From the NCBI GenBank assembly GCA_002803225.1, contig NXFV01001681.1, forward strand, positions 1-13,400: 13,400 nucleotides of DNA, in the 5' to 3' direction. This DNA comes from Gamarada debralockiae (taxonomy: Eukaryota; Ascomycota; Leotiomycetes; Helotiales; Hyphodiscaceae). The notes beneath the pieces are model-generated. The model had not been told where the DNA came from, searched no databases, and saw only the letters and a program-made list of their open reading frames with translations. A program made the translations under genes and the position numbers. Positions 1-8,251 of this stretch are shown one piece after another (the stretch's first letter is position 1; every line of letters starts with the position of its first letter).

Positions 1-9
1 CCGAGTCCT

Positions 10-429
10 CTATTGTAATGGCAGTTCGTACGAGGTATCAGTCCATTCACTGCTTGAGAGGAGTGATGTCTGGCCGTCTAAGCGAATGATAACTACTTCA
101 TAACCCCAGCATCTCTTAATCATATTAACTCTCCGCTGAATTGACTTGACTAGCTCTGCTGCCTGAGTGCTGTAGACCTGCCAGACGAAGTGAAAGGACA
201 AGAAGTCATCGTATAGGTGTACTAGGTGGCCATCCCGCATTGGAATAACGTCCCAACAGAGCCGGTAGAAGGGTGTTTGAGCTCGCGAAGGCGTGCGCCT
301 CGAGATCAGTTGCTTTGCATTGAACTCCCTGCGTATCTGGCAGTTGGGGTTCATTTTCCCCTTCAATGCGCTTGATATCAGACCACGCTCTAGGCAAGCG
401 CTTGATTGCATCAAGGTATAGTGGCCCAT
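10..429 (-). pseudogene. Copia integrase, N-terminal zinc region and catalytic core (partial)
   Basis: Integrase inserts the element cDNA into the chromosome. This piece holds a degenerate gag-pre-integrase segment ending ISRRTPSRAQTPF and then the core beginning WDVIPM. The first catalytic Asp is codon 250-252 and the second is probably the Asp in RLDGQTSL at 76-78; the third residue (Glu) would follow. The expected His-Cys zinc ligands before the core are largely eroded. The frame opens after stops near 430-580 and closes with a stop at 10-12. A stop inside the core shows this copy is inactive. Confidence 0.82.
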
Positions 430-579
430 ACGCTCATGCGCTTGTTTATGCGTCCAGACTGCCTTGCCGGTTGAGCTTTTCGAGCTGAAGAGAAGGCAGA
501 GAAGTCCGTGACTGGGTTATCTTCAAGGCACCATTGGCCGTGCCGTCGTACGGTGCGCCCAACCAGCTCTCTTTTGTAC

Positions 580-915
580 TTAAGGCACTCTGCCGATCAT
601 AGAACCGATTATACGAGACCACATTGGTTGTGAATGTTGAATATAGGCCGTATTATAGAGTTCCATCGTACGCTTGCCCGTGGGAATACTTTTACAGTCC
701 ATTGTGATAGTAATAGTCCCCCAGCCTTCAATTTGGACTGAATCGTTGCCTGTAATCATGATGTCGTCCGGTTTGGCTGGCCTAAATTCAATGAACCGTG
801 CGCGGTTGTTGCATACATGATCAGTAGCTCCTGAGTCAAGGATAAAGCTGTCATGGAGTGCTCGAGAGACTGAGAGTTGCTCGCGAACGCTACTGTAGTA
901 GGGGTCACTTGGCAT
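580..915 (-). pseudogene. Copia aspartic protease region of pol
   Basis: The retrotransposon protease cuts the gag-pol polyprotein. The motif ILDSGATDHVCNN covers about 798-843, with the catalytic D-S/T-G triad (DSG) at 829-837, as in copia proteases, followed by a typical beta-rich stretch containing VQIEGWGTITI. It is in a different frame from the end of gag, so either a frameshift lesion or a lost frameshift site lies near 905. The frame ends with a stop at 580-582. The piece is recognisable but not continuous with the integrase region. Confidence 0.83.
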
Positions 916-2112
916 TGTGTGACCACACAGCCCCTTGGGACCTTGCTTTCAGAGCTCGATTCCGTCTCAGGTACCTTCGGTTTATTGTGCTTAGTGTACT
1001 GGTCCCTAATGCGCTGAAGAGCCTTCTCGATATAAGAGTTCTTCTCACGCTTTTCCTTAATCTGGCCTTGCACTGCTTTCTCTGGTTTCCAGCCGTCCGC
1101 ACGGCTCCATTCGAATAGATTTGCACACTTAGACCATCTATGTGTCCCCCCACAGAGGCAGTCTCTCTTTCGTCCCTTATTGTCCATGCCTTGAAGTAAA
1201 GGCGTGGCGTCAGGAGTTGACTGTAGCTCAGTTGGAAAAACAGAGCTTTGTGCGGTCCGGTGACTTCGCGCGGCCTGCGCATTGCGGTACCAGTTGCGGT
1301 AGAGCTGTACTACCTTCTTAAAGTCCATCAGTTGCTCCTCTGCTTGCTTAAATGCTAGGCTGTTGGCAAAGGGAGGGGCAATAGTTTGAAGAGCCTCGAT
1401 AAAGCTATTTACCGGCCATTCGTCTTGCACTTCTGGCAAGTTGACCTTCTTGCACTCATCGTACGTCGATTCCCACAACTGAAGCCATTTCTCAGTATCT
1501 GTGACTTTAGTTGACTTTCGCAGGCTTAACTAAGTGGCTCGAAGCTCCTGATTTCTCGCATAGTCTGTAGGCTTAAACCGTCCCTTCAGTTTGCCAAGCA
1601 CCTCGTGCGCTGTGTCCCAATCGGCGTACACATAGTGCTTAGGGTCGACTGTTTCCTGAATTCGAACCCTTGTCTTGCCTAGAGCCTCTACTTGCTTCCG
1701 GTACGTCCTCTTATAATCATCATAGTTCGCATTCAACCAGCGCAGTTGCTCGCGCTCATCGATCGAGAGCACAGCAAATGAGACTGGCTGTACGGTAGAT
1801 GTAGAGTCTGTCCCTGACCTTTCAGAGCTTGTCGCGTTGGGCCTAGCCCTGATCATCGAGGGAGTTGGTCGTGTGAGGTACAGTAGGGAGTACCAGTTCA
1901 GGGTTGATATACTTCCATATATCATGCTCAAGTGCGGCGACCTTAATAAGCCGTAGCCACGGTTCCCAGTCCTTACGATCAGTAAGAATCACAGGAGAGC
2001 GTAAGTTCGAGGCCACTGTGCGGTAATATATCCGTACGATCGATAAATAGAGTATAAGAGAGTATATCAAAGTAGCAGGGTGAGGTATCTGAATACAGCT
2101 CTGAGTGCTCAC
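916..2112 (-). pseudogene. Broken copia gag (capsid and nucleocapsid)
   Basis: Gag packages the element RNA into virus-like particles. The N-terminal part (frame ending 2112-1843) contains the stretch TDRKDWEPWLRLIK, typical of the start of fungal copia gag. The frame then shifts (1931-1530), meets a stop at 1530, and continues after it in the same frame down to about 905. The nucleocapsid zinc knuckle is at 1125-1160, CLCGGTHRWSKC, a Cys-Cys-His-Cys arrangement of the CxCGGxHxWxxC kind seen in fungal copia gag. There is no in-frame ATG before the conserved start; the best position reads GTG. At least one frameshift and one nonsense codon make this a pseudogene. Confidence 0.83.
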
Positions 2113-2173
2113 AGGTGATACGTGACAGCAAAATACGCAGGGAAGTCGGTGTTGTTCGAGCTAGAGCGTCTCC

Positions 2174-2184
2174 GGGCTCATAAC
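2174..2184 (-). other. Primer binding site for half initiator tRNA-Met
   Basis: The plus strand reads GGGCTCATAAC, which is the anticodon arm of eukaryotic initiator tRNA-Met (CAU anticodon in its loop). On the element's strand this is the complementary site, immediately after the LTR end. Some copia-type elements, such as Drosophila copia and yeast Ty5, are known to prime reverse transcription with a 5' half of this tRNA cut in the anticodon loop rather than with its 3' end. The match and the position fit that mechanism. Confidence 0.82.
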
Positions 2185-2370
2185 TGTCAGGTTTGGGAAG
2201 GCTTGTGGGCAGTAATCAGTGTGTATTGAATGTATGTGCAGATATCTAAGGAAGGGAGAAGGGAAGTCCTGTGAAGGAGTACAAGAGGGTGCTTATATAC
2301 ACTGATACAGCCTAAATGAGACTGGAACAGAATGAAACAACGAGGCCGACGGCCAACAAAAGCGCCAACA
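2185..2370 (-). repeat. Solo-visible 5' LTR of the copia element
   Basis: On the minus strand the segment begins TGTTGG (at 2370, or at 2358 where the same hexamer recurs) and ends CTGACA at 2185, directly before the primer binding site. This gives an LTR of 186 or 174 bases with the usual TG...CA ends, although the inverted termini match only partly. It contains a TATATAAG box at 2292-2299. The length is in the short range typical of fungal copia LTRs. The partner LTR lies outside the window, so identity between LTRs and insertion age cannot be estimated. Confidence 0.75.
2292..2299 (-). promoter_or_regulatory. TATA box of the LTR promoter
   Basis: Minus-strand TATATAAG lies within the LTR, about 60-80 bases after its 5' end, the usual place for the promoter that drives genomic RNA. 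It is a sequence match only; activity in this decayed copy is unknown. Confidence 0.5.
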
Positions 2371-2379
2371 TATCTCCGG

Positions 2380-4143
2380 TTATCTCAAGCTAATCGGCTC
2401 AATAGCCGGATTCTCTTCCATAAATTCCCCATACATAATTCCATGAACATAGGCCTCTCCCACAAGCTCGTAGAACTCACCATCCTGGCGCCTAAGCGCA
2501 TACGGCGTCTTCGCACCTAGAAAAATGCATATCACGTCCCCAGGAAGAACATGCATAGGTGCAAGACCAACAAAGCCAGTCTGTGAGATGAATGGTTTCC
2601 GAGAATGAAGGGATCGAACATATCGTGCAAATGTAGACACAGGATCCGAAGTGTCTAAACTTAAATCAAGCTGCTTCTCTGATGCGCTAAGAAGCTCGAG
2701 CAGCTGGCGGTAACATGTGACGCAATACTGTTGGCTTTCGGTGTCTCTGGAATTCATACAATCTGCAATCGCTACCCGTGCCGTGATTGCTTCTACATCA
2801 GAGTCACTGACACGGGAAGACTCTTTGCAGAACGTATGAATCTCATTTAAGAACTGTTTTGTATGTTCAGTTGAGAGACCTGCTAACCAGTCAGGATCCC
2901 ATACACTCCCAGCAGCGCTGACTACGTCAACGAACGTGCCGCGCAGTGTGATTGTCCGGATATCTGGATGCGTAGTGTTTTGTCTTTCGGTACTTCCTTC
3001 AGAAGCACAAAAGGAACTCCACCAGGGTCTAGCAGTGCAAGGTTCTCTTGTTGGTTGTCTCCAGTCTGGCGCCCAAGTAGCCATACTGGAGGCTTTTGGG
3101 AATTGGCAGAAGGCGAGGATGTCAACTTGACCTTGGTCGAGAATCTTTCTGGCTATTGCTTCATATACGTCCTCGCAACTTCTAGAATAGTCAATGATTT
3201 TGGTGAAATCAGCCTCATCACTGGCGAGACCTAGGATGGAGAAGATTCTATCTCTGGGATTCGTACACTGAGGGTGATTATAGTCAACCTCAAGAACCAA
3301 GGAGACAACTAAAACGGTGAAGAAGTTGTCGTATGGCCTTTGGGCTACATCTTGGTAATAGATCCGACGGCTTACTACGCCCTGCATGAAGCTAAATTCG
3401 GGACAGATATATATAGTCGCAAGCCTAGAGAATTCCTTTTTGAATGGGCCATCTTCGAGTTCCGATAACCTAGGGTCGGCCTCTGCAATGAAATCGATTG
3501 CGCACGATAGGTCGTCAAACGAAATACCCATGTTCCCACAAGCAATATATAGCTCCTGTGCCACTGCAAACTCCTGCATGATCCAAAGCCTACTCCAATA
3601 GGGGCGCTGGCAAAATCGTCGGAAGGCATGAGAGATCGAATATTGCTTCAATTCCAACTCGTGACTTTGGAAGATATGATGGTAATCTTCAGCAGCAGCG
3701 TCTCTAGCTATCCATTTCAACGTGTTGATCAGGAGTCCACTGTTATCCGCTGCTGTTCCAACCCAGGCAATAACCCGCGTAGCCTTAGCAAAGATGTCCT
3801 TCATTTGTTTCACTTGGCAGCTTTTCTCATCTTCATCGTCCTGGTTGATGCAAAGTTGATCAACCCATATCAAGACATCTTCGTTATCAGCACGGAGTTC
3901 TCGCAAAGCTTCTGCGAGGTTCCTGCCAATAGAAAATATTTCACCGTTTAGATGTATTAGGCGACGTTCGTTCTGGTCGTCCCATGTATAGGACAGGGCT
4001 ATGTAAGGGGTTTCTCCTCGAATCGAGTGTTCTAGCGTACAGTAGACGATTGCATCACTGTTCGAGGACGATTGATCGAGGTTCCGAGACTTGATTCTTG
4101 CAAGACGGAATTCCTGGTGCTCCTGAAGTTTTGTATACAGCAT
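2380..4143 (-). CDS. HET-domain protein (heterokaryon incompatibility family)
   Basis: This is an uninterrupted 587-residue frame starting at the ATG 4141-4143. Residues about 47-194 form a HET domain (PF06985 type): the opening motif YIALSYTWDD, the central LIWVDQLCINQDDEDEK and the closing RPYWSRLWIMQEFAVA are all present. The middle is unassigned. Residues about 520-575 match the common C-terminal block of these proteins, with GLAPMHVLPGDVICIFLG and a YELVGEAYVHGIM motif. HET proteins trigger programmed cell death after fusion of unlike fungal individuals; this domain shares ancestry with TIR. No NACHT, WD or ankyrin part is present, so this is the stand-alone HET type. It looks intact, has no obvious intron, and sits between a retrotransposon and housekeeping genes, a usual setting for this fast-evolving family. 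The allorecognition role is inferred from family only. Confidence 0.9.
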   Translation of the reverse strand: MLYTKLQEHQEFRLARIKSRNLDQSSSNSDAIVYCTLEHSIRGETPYIALSYTWDDQNERRLIHLNGEIFSIGRNLAEALRELRADNEDVLIWVDQLCINQDDEDEKSCQVKQMKDIFAKATRVIAWVGTAADNSGLLINTLKWIARDAAAEDYHHIFQSHELELKQYSISHAFRRFCQRPYWSRLWIMQEFAVAQELYIACGNMGISFDDLSCAIDFIAEADPRLSELEDGPFKKEFSRLATIYICPEFSFMQGVVSRRIYYQDVAQRPYDNFFTVLVVSLVLEVDYNHPQCTNPRDRIFSILGLASDEADFTKIIDYSRSCEDVYEAIARKILDQGQVDILAFCQFPKASSMATWAPDWRQPTREPCTARPWWSSFCASEGSTERQNTTHPDIRTITLRGTFVDVVSAAGSVWDPDWLAGLSTEHTKQFLNEIHTFCKESSRVSDSDVEAITARVAIADCMNSRDTESQQYCVTCYRQLLELLSASEKQLDLSLDTSDPVSTFARYVRSLHSRKPFISQTGFVGLAPMHVLPGDVICIFLGAKTPYALRRQDGEFYELVGEAYVHGIMYGEFMEENPAIEPISLR

Positions 4144-5008
4144 TTCGAGATCTTTCAGGAGTGCAGCCAGAGGATCGAGATGCGAATCAAATTAATTCCA
4201 AGTCAAAGCAGAGGCATTCTTTTATTTATAAGCTTACGTGTTACCAGTTAGAGGGTACGATTGTCAAAAGTCTGGGCTCACTCCTTATTGGTGGGGTTTT
4301 GTTCCACACGTAAGCCACGCCTCACCCTTGCAGACTACGACGAGCGTTTGCAGAGCCAGACTTAGCACCATCAGTCGTCCTTTGAACCACTTCCATTCTA
4401 GAGCTGCCTTGGGTCCACGAAAAGCCAAATACTAAGCTGCGGGGATGCTTTACGGATTCCTGTTGAACAATGGCCAGTCGCTGAAACCCAAATCCCCGGA
4501 TACCAAGGAGACTATATAAAAATCTTACAGCGTCGTCATACCCCAAAGGTGAGGATAAACTTGAAAAGGAGTTGAGTCAAAGTGCCGCCCGTTAATTATT
4601 TGAACCCAAATTGCTCTGTGCGTATTTCAGAAGTACCGAGTAAGCAGCGAGAACTGCGCAAAACCATTCAGCCTTATCACCTCAAGGTGAGCACAACCAT
4701 AAAGGGTTTGGTCGACCTGCCGGCGCCATGCTTCTCCGATCTCAATATTCTCGGTTTGTGTATTTGGCTGGTCGACTGGTACGTACTGTGTACAATTACA
4801 ATGACTATTGCAAACCCGTTTCCCAGGACTTCTCCATGACGGCATCCTCGAGATTCTTGTTGATTGGCGGCGTTGATGCTGCTATTTGAGACGGGGATGC
4901 CGGGAAAACATGGAGCTTTTTTTTTTTCACATTCTCGTTCACGAAGGTTATTGATTAACTGTTACCACTGATACAATGCAAATATCATTGTCTCATACAT
5001 CCATCCAT
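4144..5008. other. Intergenic region between HET gene and fluoride exporter
   Basis: This stretch of 865 bases holds the HET promoter on its left and the 3' flank of the exporter on its right. It contains short open frames on both strands (for example 4627-4845 minus, 72 codons) but none with a recognisable motif. There is an 11-base T run at 4917-4927 and a short CATC tandem at 4997-5008. I see no RNA gene in it. Confidence 0.5.
4221..4230 (-). promoter_or_regulatory. TATA-like box of the HET gene
   Basis: Minus-strand TATAAATAAA lies about 80 bases before the HET start codon. A minus-strand CCAAT pentamer (4287-4291) lies a further 57 bases upstream. Together they make a plausible core promoter, supported by spacing only. 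Confidence 0.4.
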
Positions 5009-6688
5009 CTAATGCGTACACATCAACGCCGAGAATCCTCTCGTCCATTGCATACTTCCCATAATAACAATCAGAAAACACAAAGCAACCACAACACTTG
5101 CCATCCCATACCGATACGCATTTGTCCTCCTCAACGTACTTAGCTCACCAACCCACGTACTGACCGTAGTCAAACACCCACAAAACCCATCTTCAATCCC
5201 CTGCAGCACCTGGCATCCAACCACACCCCCTAACGGCACGTGCTGCAAATCATAGCTCATTCCCAAGATCGCCGTACCGAAGATATTGACCACGAACGTA
5301 CCCAAGGGGAATGAAGCGATTTTGCCGTTAAGATACAGGGAGGCGTAGAATCTTCCAAGACAGCCTAGAGGTGCAAAAACGAGCGCGAAGACTGCACGGC
5401 CCCGCCAGATCTCGGTCCCGCCGCTGTGGCGGTCGGGAGGGAAGATGGCGAGGAAGATGGCGCCGAGCCAGCATCCCCAAGCAAGGAGGACACATAGGCG
5501 ATCAAGGATCTTGCGGACGAAAGTGAATGGCAGGCTGGGGACGAAGGGCTCTGAGGCAATAGCGATGTGGGCACCGATGTGGAGGCCTGAGATGCAGAGC
5601 GCGACGGTGGTGATGATCACGGCGAGAAGGGCCATGAACGAGTAGCCGCCGTTGCGGGGGACTGTTGATGTGGATGTTGCGCTGGTCGAGCCGTAGTCTG
5701 TGGGGTGGTTGAGCGGCGTGGGGAGATCATTGGATAAGGCGAAGAAGACGTCGCGGATGAAGGATGAGAAGGAGGTGAAGCAGCCGCAGAATCCGGTAGC
5801 TAGACCGATGTACAGCGGAATAGTCTTCTTGGTTGACATATGCGCCTTTTTGGCAGCTTTGAGGTCCACTGTGCGATCTGATCCACTTTCCTCTTCTCGA
5901 GCTTGCTTTTGTGCCTTTAGAATTTCCTGGTCGTATGTTGGAGTTCCCCATTCTTCTTTGAATAGCATCCTATCCTCGCTCAAAAATCCCATGAAGAGAC
6001 TTCCCCCAAAATTGGCCCATAGCTCACTGAATACGATTGGCGCGCCGGGGTAAAACGTGATGGCCTGTAGACCGAGCCGAGCCAGAGTCCCAAGAAATGA
6101 AAATAATATCAGATATGAAATCGTATATAATTGCGTTGCGAATCTCGAAACTTGTTGTTCATCCTGCTCCTCCTCCTTCTTTTCCCTGTCTGGGTCTTCT
6201 CCTCTGGCAATTGAATCTCTTCTCTCTCTTTGTTTATTACGCTGATAGTCCTGCTCTTGACTCTTCGCCTCCTCTAACGATTTGTGCCGATATATAATAT
6301 CTTCGTCTGGATTTTCAACCGGTGACAGCGTAGCTAATTCGTCTAGATTCGCATAGTTGTCTGGAATATTATAACCGGAATGCTGCGACGGCTGCGATCT
6401 AGACAGGCTTCTTCTTCTAGATACCCTAGATGACCTTCTCTCCAAAGCATTGGAATGCCTTCTATCCTCGAATGATCGAACGCGGGAAATAGGATCTCCA
6501 TCGGGATTTTGTATGGGTGAAGGAGCTGCCAATTCGTCGAGATTTCCGTAGGCAATTGGCATATCGTAGCCAGAATTGTGGGAGCCCCTTCGAATTGCTC
6601 GCGCTCGTCGCCTCGATTCGGAATCGCTGGTTGTCGTGGTTCGAAGTTCTGTGCCCTCTCCATCCTCTGTGCTGCTCGGCGTCGTCAT
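5009..6688 (-). CDS. FEX1: Fluoride exporter, fused two-domain CrcB/FEX family
   Basis: The 559-residue product is a eukaryotic fluoride exporter, a plasma-membrane protein that lets cytosolic fluoride leave and protects enolase and other enzymes. Two CrcB/Fluc domains are fused. The first (about 190-320) has GTLARLGLQ, ELWANFGGSLFMGF and GFCGCFTSFSSF. The second (about 395-545) has GCLGRFYASL, FVVNIFGTAILG and GFCGCLTTVSTWVGEL. Each keeps the conserved Arg, Asn and GFCGC(F/L)T signature; the segment at 350-375 and that at 395-415 are hydrophobic and include the linker helix that reverses the second domain. The first 180 residues are hydrophilic, Arg/Ser/Glu-rich, probably cytosolic, and contain a duplicated 40-residue unit. 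The start is the ATG 6686-6688 and the frame is unbroken. It is transcribed divergently from the phosphoribosyltransferase gene. Confidence 0.93.
   Translation of the reverse strand: MTTPSSTEDGEGTELRTTTTSDSESRRRARAIRRGSHNSGYDMPIAYGNLDELAAPSPIQNPDGDPISRVRSFEDRRHSNALERRSSRVSRRRSLSRSQPSQHSGYNIPDNYANLDELATLSPVENPDEDIIYRHKSLEEAKSQEQDYQRNKQRERRDSIARGEDPDREKKEEEQDEQQVSRFATQLYTISYLILFSFLGTLARLGLQAITFYPGAPIVFSELWANFGGSLFMGFLSEDRMLFKEEWGTPTYDQEILKAQKQAREEESGSDRTVDLKAAKKAHMSTKKTIPLYIGLATGFCGCFTSFSSFIRDVFFALSNDLPTPLNHPTDYGSTSATSTSTVPRNGGYSFMALLAVIITTVALCISGLHIGAHIAIASEPFVPSLPFTFVRKILDRLCVLLAWGCWLGAIFLAIFPPDRHSGGTEIWRGRAVFALVFAPLGCLGRFYASLYLNGKIASFPLGTFVVNIFGTAILGMSYDLQHVPLGGVVGCQVLQGIEDGFCGCLTTVSTWVGELSTLRRTNAYRYGMASVVVALCFLIVIMGSMQWTRGFSALMCTH
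6269..6583 (-). repeat. Duplicated 40-residue unit in the N-terminal tail of the exporter
   Basis: Residues 36-75 and 101-140 of the exporter are related copies, offset by 65 residues. Both carry SGY(D/N)(M/I)P, a Tyr, NLDELA, SP(I/V) and NPD in the same spacing, followed by a charged end (SFED and SLEE). The DNA copies are 6464-6583 and 6269-6388. The bases have diverged while the residue pattern is kept, which suggests selection on the peptide rather than a recent slip. Confidence 0.8.
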
Positions 6689-7141
6689 AGCGGTAGACGG
6701 CTCGGGCGAGGAAGCCTTGTGGACAGCTCCCTTTAACTTTTGTTGTTACCGATGAGAATTGTAAGAGAGCATTGCTCGTATTGATGACTCTTTGTCCCTT
6801 GCAATGGAGGTGTGTCGCAGAAGATAACGGGCAGAAGGGGCCGCCCAACATGACTCAAATGAAATAAATTCGTCTGAAGTCAACAAATCGAACAAATCAG
6901 ACAGACGGACGATGAACTTCTTTTCTCCGAGAATTCCCCGCTTCCGCAGTGATAAGCTCTCCTTATCGGATCAGCTCAGGAGGGGCAGCATCGGGCTTCA
7001 CCGCAATCGGCATTGGATGCAGGGGGGTAGCTACATTCCCGAACGAAAGTTCCTGAACTGCAAAGCTTCAACGTTCATGTCCTCATAAAACTTCTCTCCC
7101 AAATATTCTAATTCCCTACGTTCGGAAGTCGCTTCATCACG
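6689..7141. promoter_or_regulatory. Shared divergent promoter of exporter and phosphoribosyltransferase
   Basis: This 453-base gap separates two start codons pointing away from each other, so it must hold both promoters. It contains an ATTGG pentamer at 7012-7016 (CCAAT on the minus strand), a CAAAT/AACAAAT-rich stretch around 6880-6900, and a palindromic GATA pair at 6951-6967. No convincing TATA box precedes either gene. Confidence 0.6.
6951..6967. promoter_or_regulatory. Palindromic GATA-factor site pair
   Basis: The sequence reads GATAAG, five bases, CTTATC: two GATA sites facing each other with perfect arms. Both fit the HGATAR consensus of fungal GATA factors such as AreA (nitrogen) or SreA-type regulators. 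It lies near the middle of the divergent promoter. Function is inferred from the motif only. Confidence 0.5.
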
Positions 7142-7961
7142 ATGGCGCACTCACTACCACCCAACGTCCACGTCTCAACACATCCATGTCTCCAAGTCAA
7201 GCTCTCCCAGCTCCGCGCAAGCACAGCGAATTCCCGAGAAACAAAAGCCCTGGTCCATGACATCGCTCTGATGGTAGGGTTTGAAGCTACAGCGGCAGGA
7301 TTAAGTACCAAGAAGGGGCCAACTGTAACTCTTCTCCTTCCCTTTCCCCGCCCACAAACTAGAGCATTAACCCCACGTTTAACAGGGCAAAACACATCTC
7401 GGATATGAATACACAACCACGACCATACTACCAGAAACCATTTCCCTAGTCCCAATTCTAAGATCTGGATTGGGCATGCTTGATGGTATATCCCCCTTCC
7501 ACACCCCCTTGCCTAAGTCTTGGCTGACACAATCCCGAGCAATACAAACCCTCTTCCCGCACCCCGTCCCAGTGCACCACCTCGGTCTCTTCCGCGAGCC
7601 TACAACCCTCGAGCCCGTCGAATACTACAACAACCTACCCTACCACATTCCCGCCCCATCCACGCCCTCCAACTCCCTCAACACCTCCGCCTCCGAACTA
7701 GCCTTCCTCCTCGACCCAGTCATCGCGACTGGTGGAACCTGCGCCGCCGCTATCCAGACATTGAAGGAATGGGGGGTGAAGAGAGTTATTGTTGTAGCGG
7801 TGTTGGGGGCTTTGCCGGGTGTGTTGAGAGCTGCGAGCGAGTGGCCGGAGGGAACGGAGATTTGGATGGCGGGCTTGGATGAGGTGTTGAATGATAAAGG
7901 GATGATTAAGCCGGGATTGGGGGATGTGGGTGATAGGCTGTTTTTGACTATTGGGAAGTAG
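7142..7961 (+). CDS. Uracil phosphoribosyltransferase, bacterial Upp type, spliced
   Basis: The enzyme converts uracil and PRPP to UMP in pyrimidine salvage in the cytosol. Two exons, 7142-7324 and 7386-7961, give 252 residues. Residues 8-56 match the Upp start (HVSTHPCLQVKLSQLR, FEATA). After the splice come LGYEY and VPILRSGLGMLDG, then GLFREPTTLEPVEYYNNLP. The PRPP loop is LDPVIATGGT (169-178) and the uracil-binding end is KPGLGDVGDRLF. These match bacterial Upp more closely than the yeast Fur1 form as I know it. A short insertion at about 104-120 and an Ala/Pro/Ser-rich one at about 148-163 lengthen it relative to the roughly 208-residue bacterial enzyme. All active-site blocks look intact. 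The start is the first ATG of the frame, in the context CACGATGG. Confidence 0.9.
7325..7385 (+). other. Intron of the phosphoribosyltransferase gene
   Basis: This 61-base intron starts GTAACT and ends TTTAACAG, with CATTAAC at 7365-7371 as a possible branch site after a pyrimidine-rich stretch. It is phase 0. Splicing joins the GPT end of exon 1 to GKTHLGYEY, restoring the Upp family reading, whereas reading through gives a stop at 7406-7408. Confidence 0.88.
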
Positions 7962-8251
7962 GGGTGGGGGGACTGAAGCTTGAGTTGAGTTAGTGATGAG
8001 TGAACGCTTGGTGTTGGGGTCTGAAAAGCTCGCGACATGCTCGCGCGTATGCGTGCTGAGACTTGTTAAGAGTTGTCTTGATGAGGATACTGAGATGCCC
8101 AAGACGCCAGAGATCCAAAAGGGCAGACATGAATAACAAGTTCAACCATTCATTCATTCGATGGTGCTTAATAATGCCCATCCCTAACCATGCGCCCATT
8201 CCCATCCCAAAAATGCTGTCATAAAACCCGCCCAAAATAATGCTAATTAAA
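7962..8251. other. Convergent intergenic region
   Basis: The 290 bases between the 3' ends of the transferase (plus) and the next minus-strand gene are AT-rich towards the right (8215-8265). Long minus-strand frames here are shadows of the transferase exon. No RNA gene or repeat was seen. Confidence 0.5.

Larger units (their letters stand above)
1..2370 (-). mobile_element. Degenerate Ty1/copia LTR retrotransposon, 5' portion
   Basis: Read on the minus strand, the order is LTR, tRNA-type primer site, gag, zinc knuckle, aspartic protease, gag-pre-integrase region and integrase core. Protease before integrase, and integrase before the (unseen) reverse transcriptase, is the copia arrangement. 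The element runs off the left edge of the window, so the rest of integrase, the reverse transcriptase, RNase H and the second LTR are not visible. Its coding region is interrupted: gag changes frame near 1850-1900, carries a stop near 1530, and changes frame again near 905; pol has stops between 430 and 582 and at 10-12. This copy cannot encode a continuous polyprotein and is a relic. The right boundary is either 2358 or 2370, because the terminal CCAACA occurs twice. No target-site duplication can be tested with one end only. Confidence 0.9.

Noticed and set aside
1224..1235. TAGCTCAGTTGG, a perfect tRNA A-box-like sequence
   Set aside because: No B box, acceptor stem or anticodon arm follows at the right distance, and it lies inside recognisable gag coding sequence.
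1..2112. Repeat-induced point mutation as the cause of element decay
   Set aside because: The coding remnants are not visibly A+T-flooded and the breaks are mostly frameshifts; a dinucleotide-bias calculation would be needed to claim it.
4582..4845. Overlapping 72-85 codon frames on both strands
   Set aside because: The plus-strand one starts at GTG, neither has a motif, and both are within the range expected by chance.
4917..4927. Run of 11 T residues as a possible RNA polymerase III terminator
   Set aside because: No tRNA, 5S or other polymerase III gene lies upstream on either strand; it is a simple homopolymer in an intergenic region.
7640..8102. Two long minus-strand open frames opposite the transferase
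   Set aside because: They are antisense shadows of the second Upp exon, whose plus-strand product has clear family motifs.
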